Shown: one piece after another, positions 1-5,780 of the stretch
Layout: each line of letters starts with the position of its first letter
Numbering within the stretch: position 1 is the first letter of the stretch
Program-made: the position numbers and the translations under genes
NCBI GenBank assembly: GCA_937914675.1
Contig: CALDOC010000084.1
Location: 1 to 7,413 of the forward strand
Reading direction: 5' to 3'
DNA length: 7,413 bases
Source: an uncultured Sulfurimonas sp.
Lineage (GTDB): Bacteria; Campylobacterota; Campylobacteria; Campylobacterales; Sulfurimonadaceae
Notes under the pieces: model-generated
What the model saw: only the letters and a program-made list of their open reading frames with translations
The model's database searches: none
Told to the model about the DNA's origin: nothing

Positions 1-53
1 CCCATCGCTCCAAAGCTCTTTCTCTTGCAAAGAAAATTTTAAAGGCGCTATAA
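1..53 (+). CDS. rdgB: C-terminal tail of a probable RdgB-type XTP/dITP diphosphatase (partial)
   Basis: The frame that starts with the last two bases of a codon at position 1 reads (S)HRSKALSLAKKILKAL and stops at TAA 51-53. The SHRxKAL pattern near a C-terminus is the usual ending of the RdgB/HAM1 family, which hydrolyses non-canonical purine nucleoside triphosphates (ITP, dITP, XTP) to monophosphates and keeps them out of DNA and RNA. Only about 17 residues are visible, so the catalytic part lies outside the window. A second frame (2-70) is also open but its residues match nothing I recognise. The gene would converge on uppP. The call rests on one short motif and is moderate at best. Confidence 0.5.
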   Translation, partial: HRSKALSLAKKILKAL

Positions 54-202
54 AGAAAGTTTTAAAATAATTTATGACTTAGATTATAAAAAGTAGTTTC
101 TAATTTTATAAGGGATAGATTCAGTCGCTTATTGCATTTACAAATAAAATAGATGAAAACTCCTTTAATATTATTAAGGAGCTATAAGCAAATACTATAC
201 CA
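54..202. other. Convergent intergenic spacer
   Basis: This is an AT-rich spacer between the probable rdgB end and the end of uppP. It contains an AT-only inverted repeat (TTATAAAA at 84-91, TTTTATAA at 104-111) with no T run behind it, and the uppP terminator hairpin listed separately. I see no convincing gene, promoter or RNA gene in it. Confidence 0.6.
149..181 (-). terminator. Probable rho-independent terminator of uppP
   Basis: Read on the - strand, CTCCTT (181-176) pairs with AAGGAG (165-160) in a 6-bp, half-GC stem with a 10-base AT loop. It is followed directly by TTTTCATCTATTTT. It begins 22 bases past the uppP stop, the expected place. On the + strand no T run follows the stem, so it should act on uppP rather than on the opposing gene. 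The stem is short, so strength is uncertain. Confidence 0.55.
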
Positions 203-973
203 TTAATTGAATAAAACTAATAATACGATTCCAAAGACAATTCTATAAATTCCAAACGAGACAAAAGTAAATTTATCCAAAAACTTTAAAAATAGTTTTA
301 TCGTTAAATACGCAACAATAAAAGAGATAAGAAAACCAATTATAAGAGTCGTGACGTTGGCGTCGCTAAATTCATGGTAGTGCTTTAGTAAGTCATAGGC
401 GGTTACCGCGCTCATAACGGGAAAAGCGAGTAAAAAACTAAATTCAGCGCTAGCTTTTCTACTAAGTCCAACGAGTAGCGCGCCTATGATGGTTGAACCA
501 GCTCTACTCGTTCCTGGAATGAGCGCGAAAATTTGCGCAAAACCAATGACTAAAGATTGCTTTATGGTAACGTCTTCCACATTGTCTACAGGTTTTGCCC
601 CATGCGGGATAAAAAACTTTTCTACAATTAAAAAAACAACTCCTCCAACGATAAACATAGTGGCGACAACGTTGATGCTAAATAGTTCTTTGATTTGGTG
701 CGAGAATATAAAACCAACCGCTCCAATGGGAAGAAAGGCTAAAAAAACTTTAGTCCATAAATCTACCTTTTTAAGCGTAAACTTATCTTTATAGTTAAAT
801 ATTACGGCTAAAATTGCGGCGAATTGAATGATGACCTCGTAAGCTTTCGTAACGCTAGTCTGGTCAATGCCTAAAAAATGGCTGGCCACAATGAGATGCC
901 CAGTTGAGGAGATAGGTAAAAATTCTGTAAAACCTTCTATTATTCCTAAAAGTATAGAGTCGAAAATTGTCAT
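203..973 (-). CDS. uppP: Undecaprenyl-diphosphate phosphatase UppP (BacA)
   Basis: UppP is an integral inner-membrane phosphatase. It converts undecaprenyl diphosphate to the monophosphate carrier used for peptidoglycan and other surface glycans, and extra copies give bacitracin resistance. The protein is hydrophobic throughout, with about eight membrane segments. Numbered from the upstream ATG at 979, it has the first signature EGFTEFLPISSTGH at 15-28 (the Glu pair and His of the active site), QFAAILAV at 52-59, and the second signature PGTSRAGSTI at 155-164 with the catalytic Arg at 159. Two in-frame ATGs compete. The one at 979 abuts the Shine-Dalgarno AAGGA with no spacer, whereas the one at 973 has it 5 bases upstream, so I place the start at 973. 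That gives 256 residues, slightly shorter than the usual 260-275. The gene is transcribed alone and divergently from the receiver gene. Confidence 0.96.
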   Translation of the reverse strand: MTIFDSILLGIIEGFTEFLPISSTGHLIVASHFLGIDQTSVTKAYEVIIQFAAILAVIFNYKDKFTLKKVDLWTKVFLAFLPIGAVGFIFSHQIKELFSINVVATMFIVGGVVFLIVEKFFIPHGAKPVDNVEDVTIKQSLVIGFAQIFALIPGTSRAGSTIIGALLVGLSRKASAEFSFLLAFPVMSAVTAYDLLKHYHEFSDANVTTLIIGFLISFIVAYLTIKLFLKFLDKFTFVSFGIYRIVFGIVLLVLFN

Positions 974-978
974 GGACA

Positions 979-983
979 TCCTT
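979..983 (-). promoter_or_regulatory. Shine-Dalgarno that decides the uppP start
   Basis: On the - strand the order is AAGGA, TGTCC, ATG. The core AAGGA covers 983-979 and ends 5 bases before the ATG at 973. The alternative ATG at 979 shares its first base with this core, which would leave no spacing. This favours the shorter protein. Confidence 0.7.
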
Positions 984-1016
984 ATGTATTTTTTGTAATT
1001 TAATATATTTTTAAAA

Positions 1017-1057
1017 TTTGTATGATAAACTACTTAGCGCGAATTTTATCATACAAA
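1017..1057. promoter_or_regulatory. Perfect 13-bp inverted repeat in the divergent uppP/receiver promoter region
   Basis: TTTGTATGATAAA (1017-1029) is exactly mirrored by TTTATCATACAAA (1045-1057) around a 15-base centre. Each arm, read outward from its own strand, contains TTTG-TATGAT, which resembles the extended -10 box (TATAAT-like, little -35 conservation) typical of Campylobacterota sigma-70 promoters. The left arm would then start the receiver transcript near 1033 and the right arm would start uppP near 1041 on the opposite strand. The repeat ends 8 bases before the receiver ATG, so it could alternatively be an operator or, if transcribed from further upstream, a leader hairpin. The repeat itself is certain; its role is inferred. 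Confidence 0.6.
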
Positions 1058-1065
1058 GAGAAAAA

Positions 1066-1458
1066 ATGAACTTATTGATAGTAGATGATAGTAAGATAGT
1101 ACGGCGTGTTCTGACAAATACGATGACGCGTTACTTTAAAGACAAAGGCTGGAAGGAATTAAAGCTTTTTGAAGCGGAAGATGGTTTAATCGCTATGGAT
1201 TTGATGAAAAAAGAGCCTATTGACATCATGCTTCTTGATTGGAATATGCCCAATATGACTGGTGAACAAGTTGTAGACGCGGTTCGCGCAAATAAAGAGT
1301 GGAACAAGACTCGTATAATAATGGCGACAACCGAGGGCTCAAAAACAAGTGTCCTAAAAATGATAAAAAAAGGCGCGAATGGCTATATGGTAAAGCCATT
1401 TAGTGAGGAAGCGATCTATAAAACCATGGATACCATTACGGCGAGAATGTCAAAATAA
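1066..1458 (+). CDS. Single-domain CheY-like response regulator
   Basis: This 130-residue protein is a lone receiver (REC) domain with no output domain. It starts MNLLIVDDS, placing the acidic metal-binding pair at D7-D8. The phosphoacceptor is D58 (in IMLLDWNMPNMTG), followed by the switch Thr T78 (IIMATTEG), the aromatic switch Y97 and the invariant K100 (YMVKPF). All residues needed for phosphorylation are therefore present. Such proteins work in chemotaxis or phosphorelays by docking to a partner. No histidine kinase is encoded here, so the partner is unknown, and it need not be the CheY that binds FliM. An in-frame TTG at 1018 would add 16 residues, but it lies inside the palindrome and the added residues do not belong to the fold; AAAGAG just upstream is a weak ribosome site for the ATG. 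It is followed by a separate promoter, so it is probably not in the next operon. Confidence 0.93.
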   Translation: MNLLIVDDSKIVRRVLTNTMTRYFKDKGWKELKLFEAEDGLIAMDLMKKEPIDIMLLDWNMPNMTGEQVVDAVRANKEWNKTRIIMATTEGSKTSVLKMIKKGANGYMVKPFSEEAIYKTMDTITARMSK

Positions 1459-1536
1459 TTTTATGCATGGATAATATTTTAGGTATAATGCGAGGTTTTA
1501 TTTTAAACATATACTAAATCTCGTAGGAAATATACT
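1459..1536 (+). promoter_or_regulatory. Probable sigma-70 promoter and leader of the aminotransferase operon
   Basis: A perfect TATAAT lies at 1484-1489 with G-rich bases just before it (AGG-TATAAT). At the right distance upstream, TTATGC (1461-1466) is a weak -35 candidate. Transcription would begin around 1496, giving a leader of about 40 bases that carries the ribosome site AGGAA (1525-1529), 7 bases before the ATG at 1537. I see no terminator for the receiver gene in this gap, so read-through is possible. Confidence 0.65.
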
Positions 1537-2649
1537 ATGTTACTATTTACTCCCGGTCCAACTCCCGTTCCTCAAAACGTTCGCAACGCTATGGGTGATG
1601 AAACTATGCACCACCGCACTCCTGAATTTGAAGCTATATTTGAAAAAGTACGCAAACATCTTTTTAATTTACTAAAAACCGATGAAGTGCTAATGTTGTC
1701 ATCAAGTGGAACTGGCGCCATGGAATCCGCTGTTGTCAATCTTTGTGGAAACACGCTTCTAAATATAAATTCTGGAAAATTTGGTGAGCGTTTTGGAAAG
1801 ATAGCAAAAGCTCATGGACTTAAAAACGTTGAAATTATAAACGAGTGGGATACAGCCGCAACCGTTGAGTCGGTTGTAAACGCGATTAATGAAAATAGCG
1901 ATATAGACGCGATAGCGATTCAAATAAGCGAATCGGCTGGTGGACTGCGACATCCCGTTGAAGAGATTGCAAGAAGAGTTAAAGAAATTAATCCTTCCAT
2001 AATGATTATAGCTGACGGCATTACGGCGGTTGGCGTCGAGCCTATCGACGTAACGAATATCGACGCTCTTTTAGCCGGTAGTCAGAAGGCTCTCATGCTA
2101 CCTCCAGGTCTTTCTATTTTAGGTTTGTCCAATGCCGCGATAGAAAAAATTGGCAAGGGAAAAGGATACTATTTTAATCTTGCGACGGAATTAAAGGCGC
2201 AAAGAAAAAACACTACGGCTTGGACCGCCGCGACTACGCTTATCATAGGTTTGCTAGAAGTCATGGAGAGCGTTGAAAAAATAGGTGGATTGGATAAACT
2301 TTATTCTGACACTTCCATTCGAGCAAAGGCCGTTGAAGCGTCTTTAAAAGCGATAGGATTGCATATTTATCCTAAATCTCCCGCAAAATCCATGACTACG
2401 GTAGATGATGAAAACGCAAATGAGATTAGAAAAATTTTAAAAGAAGCGTATGAAGTAAACGTAGCTGGCGGCCAAGACCACTTGACTGGTAAAATTTTCC
2501 GTATTAACCAAATGGGACTTATTTCAAATTATGAGGTGGCTTGGGTAGTCAACGCGGTAGAATTGGCGCTTGATAAACTTGGCCGAAGAACTTATGATGG
2601 AACCGCAAATATGATATTTAATGAAATTACTTTTGGAATTGGAAAATAA
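1537..2649 (+). CDS. Class V PLP aminotransferase, alanine/serine-glyoxylate type
   Basis: This 370-residue protein is full length for class V (AGT/SPT-like) aminotransferases, soluble PLP enzymes that typically move an amino group from alanine or serine to glyoxylate or pyruvate. Visible marks are the N-terminal TPGPTPVP (5-12), HRTPEF (26-31), the PLP-phosphate loop SGTGAME (57-63), the PLP-ring Asp D160 in IIADGITAVG, the Schiff-base Lys K184 in GSQKAL, and the substrate-carboxylate Arg R322 in FRINQMG. The usual ETSTG stretch reads ESAGG here. Exact substrates cannot be read from sequence; glycine/serine metabolism is a reasonable guess, and related enzymes act on 2-aminoethylphosphonate or phosphoserine. 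Its TAA overlaps the ATG of the HisZ-like gene by one base, which suggests translational coupling. Confidence 0.9.
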   Translation: MLLFTPGPTPVPQNVRNAMGDETMHHRTPEFEAIFEKVRKHLFNLLKTDEVLMLSSSGTGAMESAVVNLCGNTLLNINSGKFGERFGKIAKAHGLKNVEIINEWDTAATVESVVNAINENSDIDAIAIQISESAGGLRHPVEEIARRVKEINPSIMIIADGITAVGVEPIDVTNIDALLAGSQKALMLPPGLSILGLSNAAIEKIGKGKGYYFNLATELKAQRKNTTAWTAATTLIIGLLEVMESVEKIGGLDKLYSDTSIRAKAVEASLKAIGLHIYPKSPAKSMTTVDDENANEIRKILKEAYEVNVAGGQDHLTGKIFRINQMGLISNYEVAWVVNAVELALDKLGRRTYDGTANMIFNEITFGIGK

Positions 2650-3497
2650 TGATTTTAGAGCATGAGATACCCAATGGCTCAAAACTTTATTTTGGAGAGA
2701 GCGCGAAAGTAAAACGACATATTGAGCAGGTCTCTAGCGCTCTTTTGTACAAAAATGGATTTCAAGAGATTGTAACTCCAATTTTTTCATATCATCAACA
2801 TCTAAGCGTTGTGGATGAAAAAGAGCTTATTAAAATAAATGATTCTCAAAACAACTCTATCTCTTTAAGAGCGGATTCCACCATAGACGTCGTTCGCATC
2901 ATTGAAAAACGTTTAGGCTCGAACACGGAACAAAAAAAATGGTTTTATATTCAACCAGTGCTTCGTTTTCCAACGGAAGAGCAGTATCAAGTTGGCGTTG
3001 AATACATAGGGGAGAAAAAGTTGTCTTCCGTTATGAGACTGGCGTTGGAAATTTTTGACAAATTAGAGATAGAACCATTAACGCAAGTATCAAATATAAA
3101 GATTCCCAAACTTTTAGCTGAGATGTTTGATGAATTGACTCTTGATGATTTTCGTCACATAAATATAGAGAAGTTTTTAAATTTAAACGTAGATTGGGTA
3201 AAAAAACTTGTGTATTTGCAATATGTTGAACAGATAGACGACGTGATGGACATCGCCCCAGAATCAATACGACATGAGCTAATAAAAATGAAAGACTTAT
3301 GTTCAGAAATATCTTGTAAGAACGCTGTGTTAGCTCCTTTATATTATGCGGAAATGCTCTATTATGACGAACTTTTCTTTAGAGTTATTCAAAATAACGA
3401 AGTATTCGCTCGTGGCGGAAGATATAAAAATTCAAATATTAGATCTGTTGGTTTTGCCATTTATACAGACGCGCTTTGTGAAACATTAACTAAATAA
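2649..3497 (+). CDS. hisZ: HisZ-like protein: ATP phosphoribosyltransferase regulatory subunit (class II HisRS paralogue)
   Basis: This 282-residue protein has the catalytic-core pattern of histidyl-tRNA synthetase without the anticodon-binding domain. It shows FQEIVTPIFSY (38-48, motif 1 region), LRADSTIDVVRI (73-84, motif 2 region), a strand like FYIQPVLRFP (99-108), RGGRY (255-259) and a final GFAIYTD (268-274, motif 3-like). HisZ proteins pair with the short form of HisG and carry the histidine-feedback site for the first step of histidine synthesis. It is shorter than typical HisZ (about 320-390 residues) and diverged in the middle, and no hisG lies in the window, so another role for the fold cannot be excluded. 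It begins by a TAATG overlap with the aminotransferase and is followed by purA after 27 bases. PRPP/ATP use links histidine and purine synthesis, which fits this position. Confidence 0.75.
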   Translation: MILEHEIPNGSKLYFGESAKVKRHIEQVSSALLYKNGFQEIVTPIFSYHQHLSVVDEKELIKINDSQNNSISLRADSTIDVVRIIEKRLGSNTEQKKWFYIQPVLRFPTEEQYQVGVEYIGEKKLSSVMRLALEIFDKLEIEPLTQVSNIKIPKLLAEMFDELTLDDFRHINIEKFLNLNVDWVKKLVYLQYVEQIDDVMDIAPESIRHELIKMKDLCSEISCKNAVLAPLYYAEMLYYDELFFRVIQNNEVFARGGRYKNSNIRSVGFAIYTDALCETLTK

Positions 3498-3524
3498 ATA
3501 TTTAAGAAAAGAGGAAATTATAAA

Positions 3525-4772
3525 ATGAAAGCAGATTTAATCGTTGGAATCCAATGGGGTGACGAGGGAAAAGGTAAGATAGTAGATAGACTCGCAAGTA
3601 AATACGATATGGTTTGTAGAAGTCAAGGTGGACACAACGCGGGTCACACAATCTGGGTTGATGGAGTGAAGTTCGCCCTTCATCTTATTCCTTCGGGAGT
3701 TTTAAACCCTAAGGCAATTAACGTTGTCGGCAACGGAGTTGTTTTATCTCCTGAGTCAATCATCAAAGAGATGGTTCAGTTTGAGGGTCTTGAAGGTCGT
3801 TTGTTTATTTCGGATAAAGCGCATTTAAACCTTTCTTACCATGCATTGATTGATCAAGCGAAAGAGAGACTAAAGGGTGATCAAGCCATTGGTACGACGG
3901 GCAAGGGCATAGGACCAGCTTACGCCGATAAGATAAACCGCACTGGTTTTAGAGTTGGCGAATTATTGAATCCCGTAAAACTTGCCGCTTCAATCATCGC
4001 GTATTTTGAACAAAATCGTTCGATATTTGACATATATGAGATAGCTACTCCAATTGAGTCTGAGTTACTAACGGAGTTGGAATTTTACAATCTTAAATTA
4101 GCTCCATTTATAACGGATACGACTCAAATGATTTGGAAAGCTTTGGATGATGATAAAAAAATTCTTTTAGAGGGCGCGCAGGGCACAATGCTAGACATTG
4201 ATCATGGAACTTATCCTTACGTAACGTCGTCTGCGACTGTTAGCGCAGGGGCATGTACGGGTCTTGGAATCAATCCTAAAGATATTGGTAAAGTAACGGG
4301 AATAGTCAAAGCTTACTGTACTCGCGTTGGAAATGGACCATTTCCTAGTGAAGATTTAGGTGAAGATGGCAAGCGTTTAGGTAAGCAAGGTCATGAGTTT
4401 GGAACTACAACGGGACGAGCTAGAAGATGCGGATGGTTTGACGCAGTGGCTGTTAGATACGCTTCGCGTTTAAATGGTTGTGATGAATTGGCTCTTATGA
4501 AACTTGACGTTTTAGATGGTTTTTCTGAAGTTAAAATTTGTGTAGCCTATGAGCTCAATGGCGTTGAAATAGACTATTTACCGTCAAATTTTAATGACGT
4601 TACTCCTGTGTATAAAACTTTTAAAGGTTGGGATAACTCAGTGGGAGCTAGAACTTTTGACGCGCTTCCACAATCTGCGCAAGATTACGTGAGAATAATT
4701 GAAGAAATTACTAAAACTAAAGTAGGAATTATCTCTACTTCCCCAGAAAGAGATGACACGATAATACTTTAA
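3525..4772 (+). CDS. purA: Adenylosuccinate synthetase PurA
   Basis: PurA makes adenylosuccinate from IMP and aspartate with GTP, the first step from IMP to AMP, in the cytoplasm. The 415-residue length is typical. The sequence shows the GTP loop GIQWGDEGKGKIVD (8-21) with the catalytic Asp D13, the GHNAGHTI box (36-43) with the catalytic His H41, TTGKGIGPAY (124-133), EGAQGTMLDIDHGTYPYVT (216-234), the aspartate/IMP loop TTTGRARRCGW (294-304), KLDVLD (326-331, guanine binding) and STSPERDDTI (404-413). All expected active-site residues are present. A strong ribosome site GAGGAAA (3511-3517) precedes the ATG by 7 bases. Its stop codon overlaps the ribosome site of the next gene, so it probably leads or continues an operon with the flagellar genes. 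Confidence 0.98.
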   Translation: MKADLIVGIQWGDEGKGKIVDRLASKYDMVCRSQGGHNAGHTIWVDGVKFALHLIPSGVLNPKAINVVGNGVVLSPESIIKEMVQFEGLEGRLFISDKAHLNLSYHALIDQAKERLKGDQAIGTTGKGIGPAYADKINRTGFRVGELLNPVKLAASIIAYFEQNRSIFDIYEIATPIESELLTELEFYNLKLAPFITDTTQMIWKALDDDKKILLEGAQGTMLDIDHGTYPYVTSSATVSAGACTGLGINPKDIGKVTGIVKAYCTRVGNGPFPSEDLGEDGKRLGKQGHEFGTTTGRARRCGWFDAVAVRYASRLNGCDELALMKLDVLDGFSEVKICVAYELNGVEIDYLPSNFNDVTPVYKTFKGWDNSVGARTFDALPQSAQDYVRIIEEITKTKVGIISTSPERDDTIIL

Positions 4773-4775
4773 GGA
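4771..4775 (+). promoter_or_regulatory. Shine-Dalgarno supporting a GTG start
   Basis: AAGGA overlaps the last two bases of the purA stop codon and ends 5 bases before GTG at 4781. An ATG sits one frame over at 4779, but its frame stops after eight codons, so the GTG is the working start of the FliJ-like gene. Confidence 0.75.
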
Positions 4776-4780
4776 AACAT

Positions 4781-5215
4781 GTGCAGACTCGCTATAGCTC
4801 TTTAGTCACTATTAAAAAAAGCGCAATGCAAAAGAGTGAGCGAGTTGTGCAAAACGCAAATGCAAACCTCAATAGCGCCTTAATGGCACTTGAATTATCC
4901 AATAATGAATTAAATAATATAGACTTTCCTAAAAATGGCTTTATGGCTAATTATTTAGCTTCAAGAACGCTTGTATCCTCTTCCCGACATTTAATAAAGC
5001 GTAATCAAGAGTGGGTTGAGTTTGCTAGAAAAGAGGTTGCAGTGGCAAAAGAAGGGTTGAAATTGGCTATGATAGAGTATGAAAAGTTTAAGTATTTAGA
5101 GTTGGAAGAGATAAAAATAATAATAAAAAAGCAAAAATTGGCAGAATCAAAAGAGTTGGATGAAGTTGCTCTCATGACGTATTCGAAAGAAAAAAACATT
5201 GAGGTGAAGATATGA
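4781..5215 (+). CDS. FliJ-like coiled-coil protein (probable flagellar export component)
   Basis: This is a 144-residue, Lys/Glu-rich, almost wholly helical protein with GTG start, no signal peptide and no membrane segment. Residues 10-50 and 70-130 look like two long coiled-coil helices, an antiparallel hairpin as in FliJ, with a short break containing a Pro/Gly turn (DFPKNG). The ending, KQKLAESKELDEVALMTY, resembles the Arg/Lys-rich then DE-containing C-terminal helix of FliJ. FliJ is the small stalk and chaperone-escort protein of the flagellar export ATPase FliI. Length and the overlap with a MotE-like gene support this, and the equivalent gene after purA in H. pylori (HP0256, from memory) has been described as FliJ-like. 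Coiled coils give weak homology, so the name is withheld. Its TGA overlaps the next ATG (ATGA). Confidence 0.65.
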   Translation: MQTRYSSLVTIKKSAMQKSERVVQNANANLNSALMALELSNNELNNIDFPKNGFMANYLASRTLVSSSRHLIKRNQEWVEFARKEVAVAKEGLKLAMIEYEKFKYLELEEIKIIIKKQKLAESKELDEVALMTYSKEKNIEVKI

Positions 5216-5721
5216 AGCGTTTACTGTTTGCCATGTTTATTTATTCTTCAATTTTCGCTGCTCAAAGAAGTGAAAAATTATTTGAATGTACAGAAATTTT
5301 TCAAGAACGAAAAAGTGAACTTTTGGTAGAATTGGAAAGGATAGATGAACAAAAGCAGGCGCTAGATTCACTTAAAATCGCTACCGAGTCGCTTTTAAAA
5401 GAAAAAGAGTTGAGATTAAATTTAAAAGAGGAATCTGTAAATAAAAAGTTGGAAGACATAAGCGCAAAAGAGGAGTCAATTAAAAAAACGCTCGCTAAAA
5501 ATAAATTGATTTTAGAAGAGACTAAGAGCATAAAGATGAGCGCAATTTCTCAAACTTTCGCTAAAATGAACGCAGGGGCGTCAGCTAGCATTCTTTCCGA
5601 TATGGAGCCCATGAAAGCCGTATCTATTTTACAGGCGTTAAAACCTAAAACAATTGGACAGATATTAACTAAAATGGATGCAAAAAAAGCTTCCCAACTC
5701 ACTGTGCTTTTATCGAAATAA
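5212..5721 (+). CDS. MotE-like exported protein with coiled coil and MgtE-N-like tail
   Basis: This 169-residue protein has an N-terminal export signal (MKRLL, then a hydrophobic run to about residue 16, likely cut near AA at 16-17 or kept as an anchor), a charged coiled coil at roughly 25-112, and a C-terminal segment at 115-169. The tail has the repeated helix pattern of MgtE N-domain/FliG-like proteins (KMNAGASASILSDME, then ILTKMDAKKASQL). This signal-coil-MgtE_N layout matches the MotE family, periplasmic proteins first known as partners of the flagellar stator/motor. In C. jejuni the corresponding gene (Cj1496c, from memory) encodes a periplasmic glycoprotein affecting invasion and colonisation. 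Here it overlaps the FliJ-like gene by 4 bases with GAGGTGA as ribosome site, implying coupled synthesis. It is probably a motor-scaffold or motor-associated periplasmic protein. Confidence 0.72.
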   Translation: MKRLLFAMFIYSSIFAAQRSEKLFECTEIFQERKSELLVELERIDEQKQALDSLKIATESLLKEKELRLNLKEESVNKKLEDISAKEESIKKTLAKNKLILEETKSIKMSAISQTFAKMNAGASASILSDMEPMKAVSILQALKPKTIGQILTKMDAKKASQLTVLLSK

Positions 5722-5780
5722 TCAAACTTTTACTTTACTTATTGTAGAATAGCTTAATTTAATTAAGCAGGGTCTAAAAT
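5722..5780 (+). promoter_or_regulatory. Promoter-like box and 17-base palindrome upstream of the DUF507 gene
   Basis: TAGAAT (5745-5750), preceded by TTG, resembles a -10 box. Immediately behind it is GCTTAATT-T-AATTAAGC (5752-5768), a perfect palindrome of 8-bp arms around one base, covering the expected transcription start. It is not followed by a T run, so it is not a terminator; an operator is the better reading. A weak ribosome site AGGG (5769-5772) precedes the ATG at 5781 by 8 bases. The palindrome is seen directly; promoter activity is inferred. Confidence 0.45.

Noticed and set aside
84..111. AT-only inverted repeat TTATAAAA/TTTTATAA as a terminator for the left-edge gene
   Set aside because: The stem has no G or C, the loop is 12 bases and no T run follows. 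Such repeats are expected by chance in AT-rich spacers.
486..794. Open frame of 102 codons on the + strand inside uppP
   Set aside because: It lies wholly antisense to a clear uppP whose both signatures are intact. Its protein is low complexity with no motif, and no ribosome site or promoter supports it.
1018..1065. In-frame TTG giving the receiver protein a 16-residue N-terminal extension
   Set aside because: The receiver fold normally begins right at the MNLLIVDDS strand. The extension is encoded by the palindrome and has no ribosome site.
3031..3267. Open frame of 78 codons on the - strand inside the HisZ-like gene
   Set aside because: It is fully covered by a better supported + strand gene with operon spacing on both sides, and has no recognisable domain or ribosome site.
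4779..4805. ATG at 4779 as start of a gene after purA
   Set aside because: Its frame stops after eight codons. The overlapping GTG at 4781 opens the 144-codon FliJ-like frame with a well-spaced ribosome site.
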